DNA of 64,000 nt from an uncultured Duncaniella sp. (GCA_910586665.1 CAJUIX010000014.1:1-64000); one strand, 5' to 3'. Shown: positions 24,223-33,564, numbered from the stretch's first letter. Translations and numbers: made by a program. Notes: generated by a model not told the origin, from the letters alone.

Positions 24223-27200
24223 CACAGACAAATACTCATGAAGACGGGGTTGAACAGTTGATAGAACGTGCTCTTGTCGGTTCTACTATCGAGGAACGCC
24301 GTCAGCATGGCATAACTCTCGCCGCTGAATTCGCCGACCGTCAGCAACCGGGCGACTATTTCTATTGGGGGCGCCCTGAAGATTTTAATAAGGATGTGGC
24401 AGTTGACACGCGCCGTCTCTGGTCGTTCCTCGAAGCCACGCAGCGAGACCTTCTCACCAAATGGCGAGGACGCGGAGAAATGCACGAGCGTATCGAAAAA
24501 GAGATTAAGAGAAAGATCGAAACCGTCGGTTCTCTTGAAGTGCTTCGAAAGGGCATTGAGGTTGATAATCTGCAAGGTGACAAGCGACTGCGCCTTTTCT
24601 ATCCTCGTCCGAGTCAAGCCGACTCAGACGCAAGCCATATATTGTATGGGCTTAACCAGTTTTCCGTAACCCGACAGGCAACTTATTCAAAGTTGCGTCC
24701 AGGTAATGAGCTTGACATGGTAATCTATGTGAACGGTCTGCCAATCTTCACTTTTGAATTGAAGAATCCGTGGACAGGACAGACTGCCAAATATGATGCC
24801 ATAAAGCAATATCGCGAACAGCGCGACCCTCGCGACCCGATGCTTATGTTCGGGCGCTGTCTCGCTCACTTCGCTATTGACAAAGACGAAATCTATTCCT
24901 GCACCCGTCTGTCAGGCAGAAGTTCTTTCTTTATGCCCTTCAATCAGGGGATGCCTAACGGTCAGGGGACCGGTAATCCGATAAATCCCAACGGTCATAA
25001 AACTTCATACCTTTGGGAACGCATTTTGCGTAAAGATGTAATTGCCGACCTTATCTCGAACTTCGCCATGATGGATTATGGCGAATCGAAAAAGAAACAA
25101 GCGGTACCGCACATCTTGCGCAATGCTAAAAAACTTATTTTCCCGCGTTATCACCAACTCGATGTGGTGAACCGACTTCTTGAAGAAGTAGGAACCAAGG
25201 GCGTAGGCGGACAATACCTTATTCAGCACTCTGCCGGTTCGGGTAAATCTAATTCAATTGCCTGGCTCGCCTTGAAACTTATCAAGGCAACCCCTAAAAC
25301 CATGGACGCTATCCGCGCAATAGCACTCGACAGGCAACTGTTTCAGACCATAATCATAGTTACCGACCGAAAGGTGCTTGACGCTCAACTTACTGCTAAC
25401 GTCAAGGCTTTTGCGTCCGGCAAAAATATCGTTACCCATGCCGATAGTTCTGCGCAACTGCGCCAAGCTATTGAGGACGGGAAGCGTATCATACTCACTA
25501 CAATACAGAAATTCCCATACATTGTCGGCGACATTGCCGACATGAAGGACAATAACTTTGCTGTCATCATAGACGAGGCACACAGCAGCCAGAGCGGTAT
25601 CGCCGCCGATAAGCTGAATGCTTCGCTCGGTCGTGATGAAGACCAGAACGGTGGTGATATTGACGAACTTATCGACCGTCTTATTCAGGAACGTAAGATG
25701 AGTGCCAATGCCTCTTACTTTGCATTTACAGCTACTCCCAAGCGCGAAACCCTTGAACGCTTTGGTGTGGCTATGCCCGACGGCAGTTTCCGACCGTTCC
25801 ATCTCTATTCGATGAAACAGGCTATTGAGGAAGGATTTATTCGCGACGTTCTCACAAACTACACCACATACCACAGCTTCTACGAAGTTGCCAAACGCAC
25901 CGAGGAAAATCCCGAGTATGACGAGGCTCGCGCTCAGAAATTGCTTCGCAAAATGGTTGAGCGTGAACCGCACACCATCGCTGCAAAGGCTGATGTCATG
26001 CTTAGCCATTTTGATGCAAAAGTGTTCCGATCGCGTAAGTTAGCCGGTAAAGCCAAGGCGATGGTCGTAACCAAGGATATAGAGTGCGCTATCCGCTATT
26101 ACTTCGCGCTCCGTAAACTCGCCGAAGAAAGACATTTGCCTTATAATATCCTTGTTGCCTTCTCCGGCACAAAGGAGGTGGACGGTGTGGAATATACCGA
26201 AGCCGGACTTAATGGTTTTCCCGACTCAAAAACGCCTGAGGAATTTGAAAAAACCGAAAACCGAATACTTGTCGTTGCCAACAAATATCTTACAGGCTTC
26301 GATCAGGAACTGCTATCCACAATGTATATCGACAAGCCGCTTGGCGGAGTCCTTGCGGTTCAGACCCTGTCGCGTCTAAATCGCATATCGCCTGAGAACA
26401 ACAAGCGCAACGAAGACATCTTTGTGCTCGACTTCTTCAACACGGTTGACGATATGAAAGCCGCGTTTGATGATTTCTATACCTCAACAACACTCGACCA
26501 GGCAACCGACCCCAATGTTCTAAGCGAGCTTCGCAGTACACTTTTAGACCTCGGCGTTTTTACTGAGGAGGAAGTGGAACAATTCAACGAACTGTTCCAC
26601 CGAGGAGCTGAGCAAGACGAGCTCTCTCCAATCCTCGATACCGCGCAAAACCGCTATGACAATGAAATCGAGTGGCCCGAAAACGGTAAAGCGGACTTTA
26701 AAATGAAGTGTAAGCAATTCGTTAAAGTCTATTCTCGAATTGCCGCCCTTATGGTTTTCGATGCTCCTGCGTGGGAAAAGATGTACTGGTATCTGCGCTT
26801 GCTCATCCCTCAATTGAAGGTGCCGCAGAACGGAGGTATTGATATTTCCGATCTGCTTGACAACACCGACTTAAATACATATTGCCTCAGCAGAACTGCT
26901 CTGAACGAGCATATTCAGCTTGAATCTGAGGAAACGCGCCTCGACCCGCTCGCGCCTAAAATGGTAAATGGTGGAGGCAATGAAGAAGACCGCACAGCCT
27001 TTGACATTATTCTTGAACATTTCAACGAAAAGCACATGAGTGGTTGGGAGGCAACGCCCGACGAACAGCGCACCAAAGTAGTACGCATTGCTCAGCTCGT
27101 TACTCAACAGACGCAATATCAGAATACAGTCGTAGGCAATCCCGACACAGAAGCCGCAGAGCGTATGTTTCAGGATATTCTCAACCGCGCAATGGCTCAG

Positions 27201-27368
27201 CAACGCAATTCCGACCTGTCGCTCTATCGACAGTTCCGTGCAGATGAGACTTTCCGCCATGACTTCGCTAACCTCGTCCGCGCAGCCATCGAAAATGCCG
27301 ACCACCTAAGCAACATTCAGTATTACTCCGGCTCTCAAGGCTCCAACTTAATAGCAGCAGAACCATAA
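24219..27368 (+). CDS. hsdR: Type I restriction enzyme endonuclease subunit
   Basis: Restriction and translocation subunit of 1049 residues. An N-terminal PD-(D/E)XK nuclease domain (about 130-230) has ELDMVIYV and FTFELKNPW. The helicase core has Walker A HSAGSGKSNS (about 337-346), Walker B/DEAH IIDEAHSS (about 450-457) and a late motif VQTLSRLNR near 715. The C-terminal part would contact HsdM. It cleaves unmethylated DNA after ATP-driven translocation. It is the last gene of the operon by overlap; the AT-rich cargo gene starts only 10 bases after its stop and may be transcribed with it. Confidence 0.95.
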   Translation: MTQTNTHEDGVEQLIERALVGSTIEERRQHGITLAAEFADRQQPGDYFYWGRPEDFNKDVAVDTRRLWSFLEATQRDLLTKWRGRGEMHERIEKEIKRKIETVGSLEVLRKGIEVDNLQGDKRLRLFYPRPSQADSDASHILYGLNQFSVTRQATYSKLRPGNELDMVIYVNGLPIFTFELKNPWTGQTAKYDAIKQYREQRDPRDPMLMFGRCLAHFAIDKDEIYSCTRLSGRSSFFMPFNQGMPNGQGTGNPINPNGHKTSYLWERILRKDVIADLISNFAMMDYGESKKKQAVPHILRNAKKLIFPRYHQLDVVNRLLEEVGTKGVGGQYLIQHSAGSGKSNSIAWLALKLIKATPKTMDAIRAIALDRQLFQTIIIVTDRKVLDAQLTANVKAFASGKNIVTHADSSAQLRQAIEDGKRIILTTIQKFPYIVGDIADMKDNNFAVIIDEAHSSQSGIAADKLNASLGRDEDQNGGDIDELIDRLIQERKMSANASYFAFTATPKRETLERFGVAMPDGSFRPFHLYSMKQAIEEGFIRDVLTNYTTYHSFYEVAKRTEENPEYDEARAQKLLRKMVEREPHTIAAKADVMLSHFDAKVFRSRKLAGKAKAMVVTKDIECAIRYYFALRKLAEERHLPYNILVAFSGTKEVDGVEYTEAGLNGFPDSKTPEEFEKTENRILVVANKYLTGFDQELLSTMYIDKPLGGVLAVQTLSRLNRISPENNKRNEDIFVLDFFNTVDDMKAAFDDFYTSTTLDQATDPNVLSELRSTLLDLGVFTEEEVEQFNELFHRGAEQDELSPILDTAQNRYDNEIEWPENGKADFKMKCKQFVKVYSRIAALMVFDAPAWEKMYWYLRLLIPQLKVPQNGGIDISDLLDNTDLNTYCLSRTALNEHIQLESEETRLDPLAPKMVNGGGNEEDRTAFDIILEHFNEKHMSGWEATPDEQRTKVVRIAQLVTQQTQYQNTVVGNPDTEAAERMFQDILNRAMAQQRNSDLSLYRQFRADETFRHDFANLVRAAIENADHLSNIQYYSGSQGSNLIAAEP

Positions 27369-27378
27369 ATATCAATTC

Positions 27379-28374
27379 ATGGGAAATACCTATTATATTT
27401 TAGCAAACGATACAACGGTCATTGATCGTTTTCATATATGCACTTGGGAACTTCCACGAGAATCTTCTTACATAGAATTTGGCCTGGAATTTCCACCAGA
27501 AACTTTCAAAAATAGCAATACTATTGAATTTTATCTGGCTATTCCAGATGTCAGACACAATGATTCGGTAACGTGTTTGTTGGATAATTTATCAGATCCA
27601 CAGAACGGTCGTTTTGTCTTTAACGATATCGTTACTGGCATTGATAATATTGGTGAGGATTCTAGAGACGGGAAAATCATCAAATTCGAAAACCGGGATA
27701 ACATGACATTGCTTCCTTGTACTATTAACATCAAAGATGGTATTATTTGTCTTAAATTAAGGAAGCCCGGAAAACATGAAGGGAGTCTCTATTGTAGAAT
27801 TCTCGTAAAATATGAGAAGCGTGGAATCGCAATAAAGAAAAAGGGGATTGCGCAAACCACATACATATATGATTTAAAAATAAATGAAAAGCGTAATCTT
27901 CCTCAATCGGTATATGAGTTAAAAAACTCTCAAAATTTAAAAATTTGCTATATACGGAAGTTGTTTTGTCTGCATGCATTGCCTGATAATTTCACTTTTA
28001 GTTTTATCGATAATTCAAAATTGAAAAATATAAGGAAATTGGAATCTTCAGCATTTCAACGATATCTTCCACAGATTATGGGAATCAGCAAAGATTGCTA
28101 CAATATCATGTTTTTGAAAGATGAAGCAAAAGATGATAACTATAGCTATTCATTGTTCACGGTCTGCACAGAAGAAACTATTGGTTCTAAACAGATTGCT
28201 TTGGCTATTGGTGCTAATATTTTGTGTACGTTATTGTTCGCTATATCTTCTTTGAAATTGGATGATTCCATAGGGTGGTATCTTCAAATACCATGGGAGT
28301 ATTGGGCTGCACTGGGAATTGTAATAGCTTTAGGCCTCTATTTATTGATTCCATTAAAAAGATTACGTAAATGA
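27379..28374 (+). CDS. Hypothetical protein with two C-terminal membrane helices
   Basis: A 331-residue protein I do not recognise. The first 270 residues are soluble and beta-rich with no motif seen. Two membrane helices close the protein (about 273-292, IALAIGANILCTLLFAISSL, and about 308-326, YWAALGIVIALGLYLLIPL), followed by KRLRK, so the large domain most likely faces the cytoplasm. It is AT-rich against its hsdR neighbour, which points to separate acquisition. Its stop overlaps the next ATG (ATGA), so it is translationally coupled to the PIN-fusion gene. Such coupling of a membrane-anchored protein with a nuclease is common in defence systems; this role is inference. Confidence 0.7.
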   Translation: MGNTYYILANDTTVIDRFHICTWELPRESSYIEFGLEFPPETFKNSNTIEFYLAIPDVRHNDSVTCLLDNLSDPQNGRFVFNDIVTGIDNIGEDSRDGKIIKFENRDNMTLLPCTINIKDGIICLKLRKPGKHEGSLYCRILVKYEKRGIAIKKKGIAQTTYIYDLKINEKRNLPQSVYELKNSQNLKICYIRKLFCLHALPDNFTFSFIDNSKLKNIRKLESSAFQRYLPQIMGISKDCYNIMFLKDEAKDDNYSYSLFTVCTEETIGSKQIALAIGANILCTLLFAISSLKLDDSIGWYLQIPWEYWAALGIVIALGLYLLIPLKRLRK

Positions 28375-29873
28375 AAGCATTGTTAGATACTAATATTATA
28401 ATTCATAGGGAAGCAAATAAAATTGTTTCTCAGGATATTGGCATTTTATATCGTTGGTTGGAGCGAGGAAAATACACTAAATGTATTCATTCTGCTACAA
28501 TCGAAGAGATAAAAAAGAATCCAAACAAAGAAACGGTTGATTTATTTCTCGTTAAGTTGTCAAGCTATGAGGTTGTGGATTTACCGTCACCGATGCATCG
28601 TGATATCACAGCCATATCTTCTCGATTTGATTCAACTAATAACGACCATGTTGATAGTATTTTATTGAACGAGGTTTACGTTGGCCGAGTTGATATTCTA
28701 ATTACGGAAGATAAGAAAATACATCGTAAAGCTCAAGCTTTAGGAATTCAGGATAATGTCTTTACCATTGATTCTTTCTTAGAGAAAACCTTTGCAGAAC
28801 ATCCAGAACTCGTCAATTACAAGGTCCTAAATGTTCAGAAACTTAAATTTGGGAAAATAAATGTCAGCGACCCTTTCTTTGATAGTCTCAAAGAAGATTA
28901 TGAAGGGTTTGACAACTGGTTTATCCGAAAATATGATGATGAAGCATACATTACCATTAACTCTAATAATGGGATGCTATTATCTTTTCTATATTTAAAG
29001 ATAGAGGATGAACATGAGAATTATTCAGATATTATTCCATCTTTTCCGCCTAAAAAAAGACTAAAAATTGGGACATTTAAGGTCATTAGCAATGGCTTCC
29101 GACTAGGAGAGCGGTTTGTAAAAATTATTTTTGACAATGCTCTAAAAAATCATGTTCATGAAATATATGTAACCGTTTATGATAAACGGCCAGAACAAAG
29201 AAGGCTTATCGAACTGCTAGAGCAATGGGGCTTTATTTTATGGGGTAAGAAAGGTGAAGAATCTGTATATATTAGAGATTTCACGCCTAAGTTTTCAACT
29301 TCTAACTTAAGGAGTAGTTTTCCGTATATATCGAAGAATAATAGTATTTTCATTGTTCCGATATATCCTGAATACCATACGGAATTACTACCGGATTCAA
29401 TATTAAATACTGAATCGACAGAGGAGTTTATTGAGGATTTCCCTCACCGAAATTGTATCAATAAGGTATATGTTTCCAGAGCTGTGGAGCCGTTCCCAGG
29501 CGCAGGAGATATTTTGGTATTCTATCGTACAGGTGGCTATTACAAGAGTGTTATCACAACAATTGGAGTAGTCCAAGATGTTCGGTTTGACTTCCAGGAC
29601 GAGGATGATTTCATACTTCATTGTCGCAAAAAAAGTGTATATCCGGAACAAGACTTACGAAATATGTGGAGGCATTCTGAAAGGAAACCATTTGTCGTGA
29701 GCTTTTTATATACATATTCTTTCCCTCATCGCATAAATATGAAGGAACTAATTGATCTAGGTGTTCTCTTAGGTGTTAATGATGCGCCTCGTGGATTTAA
29801 GCCAATTACCAAGAATCAATTTGAAATCATTTTAAGTGCAACCAAAAGTGATGAGAGTTTTATTATCGATTAA
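28371..29873 (+). CDS. PIN nuclease fused to a GNAT-like and an EVE/PUA-like domain
   Basis: A 500-residue protein with three apparent domains. Residues 1-145 form a PIN-type RNase: LLDTNII (Asp6), a central Glu pair near 44-45, NNDHVDSILL (Asp92, Asp95) and LITEDKKIHRKA (Glu113, Asp114), the usual acidic set. Residues about 190-300 resemble a GNAT acyltransferase, with GFRLGERFVKIIFDNA as acyl-CoA loop and helix. Residues about 365-500 resemble an EVE/PUA-like fold (GDILVFYRTGGYYKSVITTI, later RGFKPITKNQFEIIL). This would join RNA cleavage, acylation and modified-nucleobase reading in one chain. The PIN call is strong; the other two are fold impressions. Confidence 0.72.
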   Translation: MKALLDTNIIIHREANKIVSQDIGILYRWLERGKYTKCIHSATIEEIKKNPNKETVDLFLVKLSSYEVVDLPSPMHRDITAISSRFDSTNNDHVDSILLNEVYVGRVDILITEDKKIHRKAQALGIQDNVFTIDSFLEKTFAEHPELVNYKVLNVQKLKFGKINVSDPFFDSLKEDYEGFDNWFIRKYDDEAYITINSNNGMLLSFLYLKIEDEHENYSDIIPSFPPKKRLKIGTFKVISNGFRLGERFVKIIFDNALKNHVHEIYVTVYDKRPEQRRLIELLEQWGFILWGKKGEESVYIRDFTPKFSTSNLRSSFPYISKNNSIFIVPIYPEYHTELLPDSILNTESTEEFIEDFPHRNCINKVYVSRAVEPFPGAGDILVFYRTGGYYKSVITTIGVVQDVRFDFQDEDDFILHCRKKSVYPEQDLRNMWRHSERKPFVVSFLYTYSFPHRINMKELIDLGVLLGVNDAPRGFKPITKNQFEIILSATKSDESFIID

Positions 29874-30225
29874 ACCAGAATTTGTAGAAAAGATATTTGA
29901 TGGAACTAAGAAATACGAATTTCGTAAGTCTTTGTTCAAGCGAAAAGATATAAAATGTGTCATAATCTATGCATCTGCACCGATTAAACGAATTGTTGGC
30001 GAATTTGAAATTGATGAAATATTATCCGATAAAGTAGATTTTATATGGGAAATTACAAAGAGTTGTGCTGGAATTTCCGAAGCATACTACATGTCCTATT
30101 TTAATCAAAGATCTAAAGCACATGCGATAAGAATAGGTCGTGTAATTAAGTATGATGAGCCGAAATCTTTGTCAGATTTCGATATACAGCATGCCCCCCA
30201 GTCATTCAGATACATAACTAAATAA
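29851..30225 (+). CDS. ASCH-domain protein
   Basis: A small protein of 124 residues covering one ASCH domain (PUA-like, RNA- or modified-nucleoside-binding). The signature GTKKYEFRK is near residue 20, preceded by VLLSIKPEFVEKIF. ASCH proteins bind or act on nucleosides or tRNA, and some are amidohydrolases. The ATG at 29851 overlaps the end of the PIN-fusion gene by 23 bases, so the two are coupled and probably act together, for example as toxin and partner or as effector and sensor. Function unproven. Confidence 0.8.
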   Translation: MRVLLSIKPEFVEKIFDGTKKYEFRKSLFKRKDIKCVIIYASAPIKRIVGEFEIDEILSDKVDFIWEITKSCAGISEAYYMSYFNQRSKAHAIRIGRVIKYDEPKSLSDFDIQHAPQSFRYITK

Positions 30226-30269
30226 ACATGCTCTGACTTTTCATTGTGATACTTAAATAGAAATAATAC

Positions 30270-31178
30270 ATGAGTATATGTATTTTCTGTCACGAAAATT
30301 CTGATGCCTCAAAGAGTGTCGAGCACATTATTCCCGAGTCTCTCGGGAATAAACATCACTTTTTGTCTAAAGGATATGTTTGTGATAAATGCAATAATTA
30401 TTTTTCTATAAAAATCGAAAGAGAGCTTTTGTCACAGCCTTATTTCGTTTCAATGCGATTTCGCAATGAAATATCTACCAAGAAAGGAAGGTTAGTAAAA
30501 GAGAAAATGATATTTCCAGGAATCGCAAAAGCATCTGATGTTACAATGCAAACGACTAATATGGGAAGGATAATGTCTTTTGGTATTAGAGACGAGGAAC
30601 TGTTTAATAGTATTAAAAATGGAAGAGTAAAAACGCTTATTGGACCATATATCCCAGAACCGACTTATCCAAATAAAATAATGTCACGTTTTTTAGCGAA
30701 ATGTGCATATGAATACTTTTTATATAGCGTAGGGGAAGATAACTACGATTTATGTGTTCAAGAATTATTAGGCAAAGAAAATGACATCTTAAAGAGGCTG
30801 CGTGAATATGCCCGTTATGGCAATGGAGAATATTGGCAATATAACCAAAGAAGGATATATTCTGAGGGTGACATTGTATTCAATGGCGAAGATGGGCAGT
30901 ATTATGAAAGACTTCATGAGATGAAATTCTTCGTTAAAGAATATACTAGAATGTCTAATGATAATATTTCTGCTGAGATATATTTTGTAATGGCTATTTC
31001 TGGAATTGAATATGCTATTTGTATATCGGATCCAAACATAACGGGATATCAAAAATGGATAGAAAATAATAATGGTATATCTCCATTATTTTCTAAAGAA
31101 GAAAGTATTCGGTTGAGTTTGTCTGAAATAAATCCAATTTTAATAAATATTAAGGGACCTCGACGTTGTCAAGATTAA
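30270..31178 (+). CDS. HNH endonuclease domain protein
   Basis: A 302-residue protein. The N-terminus has a zinc-knuckle HNH layout: Cys4-x2-Cys7, then EHIIPESLG (Glu18, His19) and Cys38-x2-Cys41 followed by Asn42-Asn43. The remaining 250 residues have no motif I recognise and may be the target-recognition part. Genes of this type are frequent in defence islands and on mobile elements. It starts 45 bases after the ASCH gene without an obvious promoter of its own and is similarly AT-rich, so it is probably part of the same cargo unit. It is the last gene before the right attachment site. Confidence 0.78.
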   Translation: MSICIFCHENSDASKSVEHIIPESLGNKHHFLSKGYVCDKCNNYFSIKIERELLSQPYFVSMRFRNEISTKKGRLVKEKMIFPGIAKASDVTMQTTNMGRIMSFGIRDEELFNSIKNGRVKTLIGPYIPEPTYPNKIMSRFLAKCAYEYFLYSVGEDNYDLCVQELLGKENDILKRLREYARYGNGEYWQYNQRRIYSEGDIVFNGEDGQYYERLHEMKFFVKEYTRMSNDNISAEIYFVMAISGIEYAICISDPNITGYQKWIENNNGISPLFSKEESIRLSLSEINPILINIKGPRRCQD

Positions 31179-31285
31179 GCCCAATACATGATAGATAAAT
31201 AACATCACAATGCCAGTTTTACCAATCAATTACGCTGGAAGAATTTTGATTTAAATAAAGAGTTATACCTCCCTGTAAATTTGCA

Positions 31286-31322
31286 TTTTATCGCTTTTTA
31301 CAACAAAATATAATTGTCTATT
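31286..31322. repeat. Right attachment site (attR) of the mobile element
   Basis: CAAAATATAATTGTCTATT at 31304-31322 matches the left site with one change; the homology extends leftwards imperfectly, 37 bases in total. Confidence 0.8.
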
Positions 31323-31746
31323 CCAAAGTCTATTTACATAAATATCTAATAGTCAATTATAGCATATCTTTTCAACGAGGAGGAGTATTGAAGCGGCGGA
31401 ATCTTTCATAAAGATATTGTATCCAATGGCTGGGCAAGTGACTAACTGTCCGGCCATTGGTGGGTTTTAAGAGGTTATTAATATTCATGGGTGGATTTTG
31501 TTAAGTGGATTAATAGGCTTTGGGCTGTCGGGTGGGGGGTGGTTTGAACGAATGTTCAAATTTATTAAACAAATGGGAAAGTGGGGTTTGGGTGGTTTTG
31601 TGTAAATTTGCGGTTGGTTTGATATGTATTGTATTCATCAGATAATCTGTTACATTCATTCGAAATAATCAATTCATCAAAAGAATCTATTATATTCATC
31701 ATTCAAAATAATCTGTTTCACCTTTTTAATAATTGAGTTTAGTATA
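31323..31746. other. Intergenic region right of the element
   Basis: The region holds a hairpin CCAATGGC/GCCATTGG (31423-31430/31453-31460), a -7-like TAAATTTG at 31603-31610 that could serve the esterase gene, and AT-rich imperfect repeats of a roughly 40-50 base unit (ATTCATC...AATAATC) between 31635 and 31720. No gene is seen. Confidence 0.5.
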
Positions 31747-33288
31747 ATGAAGCGATTCCTGACACTATTATCCGCGGTGGCTGTGTCGGCCATCGGTATC
31801 AATGCCCAGATTCTGCGCACGACTTGCGAGCAGGGGGAGATTGAGGGGGAGATTCACAACGGCTATGCCCTCTATAAGGCTATCCCGTATGCCGAGGCCC
31901 CGGTGGGTAAGCTGCGCTGGCACGCGCCGGTCAAAAAGGCGCCCTGGAAGGGGGTCTACAAGGCTGAGAAGTGGGGCGACCGCCCGATGCAGTCCAATGA
32001 CCCGAACCAGGGGGGCAACGCGCTCCCGATGAGCGAGGACTGTCTCTACCTGAGTGTATCGACCCCGGCCAAGGATAAGTCGGAGCGTCTGCCGGTGTTT
32101 GTCAACATCCACGGCGGCGGTTTCTTCACCGGCTCGTATAGCGGAACGCAGGACAGCTTTGTCAATAACGGGATTGTGTATTGCAGCATCGCCTACCGTC
32201 TTGGCTCATTCGGTTTCATGGCCCATCCCGAGGCGGCCAAGGAGTCGGATCGCGGCATCGCGGGCAACTACGGCATGATGGACCAGATTATGGCTCTGCA
32301 GTGGATCCACGATAATATAGCCCAGTTTGGGGGCGACCCTGAGCAGGTTACCATCTGCGGCGAGTCGGCAGGTGGCATCTCGGTGAGCATACTCTGCGCG
32401 TCGCCCCTGTGCAAGGGGCTCTTCCAGCGCGCCATCTGCGAGAGCGGCGGCAACTTCCTCCCTATCCGCTACAGCGAGGCTTCCGTCTGCGGCTCGGCCC
32501 AGGATATGGCATACGCCCAGAGCCTCGGACTCGGTTTGCAGGAGAAGCTTGGCTGCAAGAATCTCAAGCAGATGCGCAAGCTCTCGGCAGAGGATATACA
32601 GGCCAAGACGGAGTACAATAAATACTGGCCGCTCGTCGACGGCTATGTCATCACGGGCGACACCTACGAGGCTTATCTCAGGGGTGACTACAACGACGTG
32701 GACCTCATCGTGGGCTATAATTCCGACGAGGGGAGCCTCTTCGTCCACGGTGCGGGCATGGATGCCTACAACAAGATGATGGAAACCAACTTCCCCAACG
32801 ATATCGAGGGCTTCAAGAAGGCTTTCCCGGCCAAGGATGACGCCGAGGCCCTCCAGGCGCTGCGAGACGTGTTTCGCGACGTGGCTTTCGGCTGGCCTTC
32901 GTGGGCGTGGGCGTCGCTACAGAGCCGAACCGGCAAGCATCCCGTCTATTTCTATTACTTCGACCAGCTTTCCGACAACACCATCATGCGCGGCACCCGC
33001 GGCGCAACCCATGTGGCCGAGATGCCCTTCATCTATGGCTTCAACTTCGGCGGCAAGATGAGCGATGTCGACACCCACATGTCGCAAATCATGGAGCGCT
33101 ACTGGATCAACTTCATCAAGACCGGTAATCCCAACTCGACGGCGCTCCCTTACTGGACTGTGTTCAAGAAGGATGCGCCGACGGTGATGTATATGAAGGA
33201 TGGTTTCTATCTCTCGCCCGTGCCCAACAAGGGCCAGGCCGACTTCCTGGAGGGATATTTCATGAAGATGCGCGGCGAGCGTAAGTAA
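31747..33288 (+). CDS. Carboxylesterase type B family protein
   Basis: Exported alpha/beta-hydrolase of 513 residues. A signal peptide covers about 1-20 (ending INAQ). The oxyanion-hole motif HGGGFFTGSY is near 122-131, the nucleophile elbow GESAGG near 207-212, the acidic residue probably in NSDEGSLF near 330 and the catalytic His in GATHVAEMPF near 423. It hydrolyses carboxylic esters; the natural substrate is unknown, though in gut Bacteroidales such enzymes may remove ester groups from plant material. The length is typical and nothing is missing. Confidence 0.9.
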   Translation: MKRFLTLLSAVAVSAIGINAQILRTTCEQGEIEGEIHNGYALYKAIPYAEAPVGKLRWHAPVKKAPWKGVYKAEKWGDRPMQSNDPNQGGNALPMSEDCLYLSVSTPAKDKSERLPVFVNIHGGGFFTGSYSGTQDSFVNNGIVYCSIAYRLGSFGFMAHPEAAKESDRGIAGNYGMMDQIMALQWIHDNIAQFGGDPEQVTICGESAGGISVSILCASPLCKGLFQRAICESGGNFLPIRYSEASVCGSAQDMAYAQSLGLGLQEKLGCKNLKQMRKLSAEDIQAKTEYNKYWPLVDGYVITGDTYEAYLRGDYNDVDLIVGYNSDEGSLFVHGAGMDAYNKMMETNFPNDIEGFKKAFPAKDDAEALQALRDVFRDVAFGWPSWAWASLQSRTGKHPVYFYYFDQLSDNTIMRGTRGATHVAEMPFIYGFNFGGKMSDVDTHMSQIMERYWINFIKTGNPNSTALPYWTVFKKDAPTVMYMKDGFYLSPVPNKGQADFLEGYFMKMRGERK

Positions 33289-33304
33289 TCCCTTCAAACA
33301 ATAG

Positions 33305-33540
33305 GTCGAAGACTTTTGACAAGAGAAACCCCAGAGTAAGCGAAGGCCGTAGGCCGTAGCGATGCCTGGGGTGGTTAAGAAACATAATTGCAAATGGCTC
33401 GGAGAGCCTTGACATTATGATGATTAGCATCTTCGATGCACGCCCATATCCATGTATCCTATCACCCCAGGCATCGCTACGGCCTACGGCCTTCGCTTAC
33501 CCTGGGGTTTCTCTTGGCCAGGCTCTTCGAGCCATTGAGA
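33305..33540. repeat. Long inverted repeat: two composite elements head to head (copies B and C)
   Basis: The arms 33320-33373 and 33463-33516 are 54 bases each and pair with a single mismatch across an 89-base spacer. Each arm contains the ACCCCAGG...CCTGGGG hairpin of the family seen at 6475-6655. The spacer and flanks carry the other modules (GGCTCGGAGAGCC, GATTAGCATCTTCGATGCA, TTCTCTTG tails). Confidence 0.9.
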
Positions 33541-33545
33541 GAATT

Positions 33546-33564
33546 TGCATGCAGCGTCCCTACA
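33546..33564. repeat. Palindromic dispersed repeat, half copy
   Basis: TGCATGCAGCGTCCCTACA, one arm plus centre, joined to the end of the composite element as in the copy at 6475. Confidence 0.65.

Larger units (their letters stand above)
13123..31322. mobile_element. 18.2 kb integrated mobilizable element with restriction-modification and cargo genes
   Basis: Bounded by the direct repeats above. It carries a tyrosine integrase at the left end, a RhuM-like gene, an excisionase-like HTH gene, a primase-helicase pseudogene, a MobV relaxase, a type I restriction-modification locus and an AT-rich cargo cluster at the right end. No conjugation (mating-pore) genes are present, so it would need a helper element to transfer. 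Its base composition is lower in GC than the flanks, and the dispersed palindromic repeats of the backbone are absent from it. The exact cut positions inside the 19 bp core are not determined. Confidence 0.85.

Noticed and set aside
24219..27368. Stand-alone helicase-nuclease defence gene
   Set aside because: The overlap with hsdS, the nuclease motif order and the DEAH helicase core identify it as HsdR of a classical type I system.
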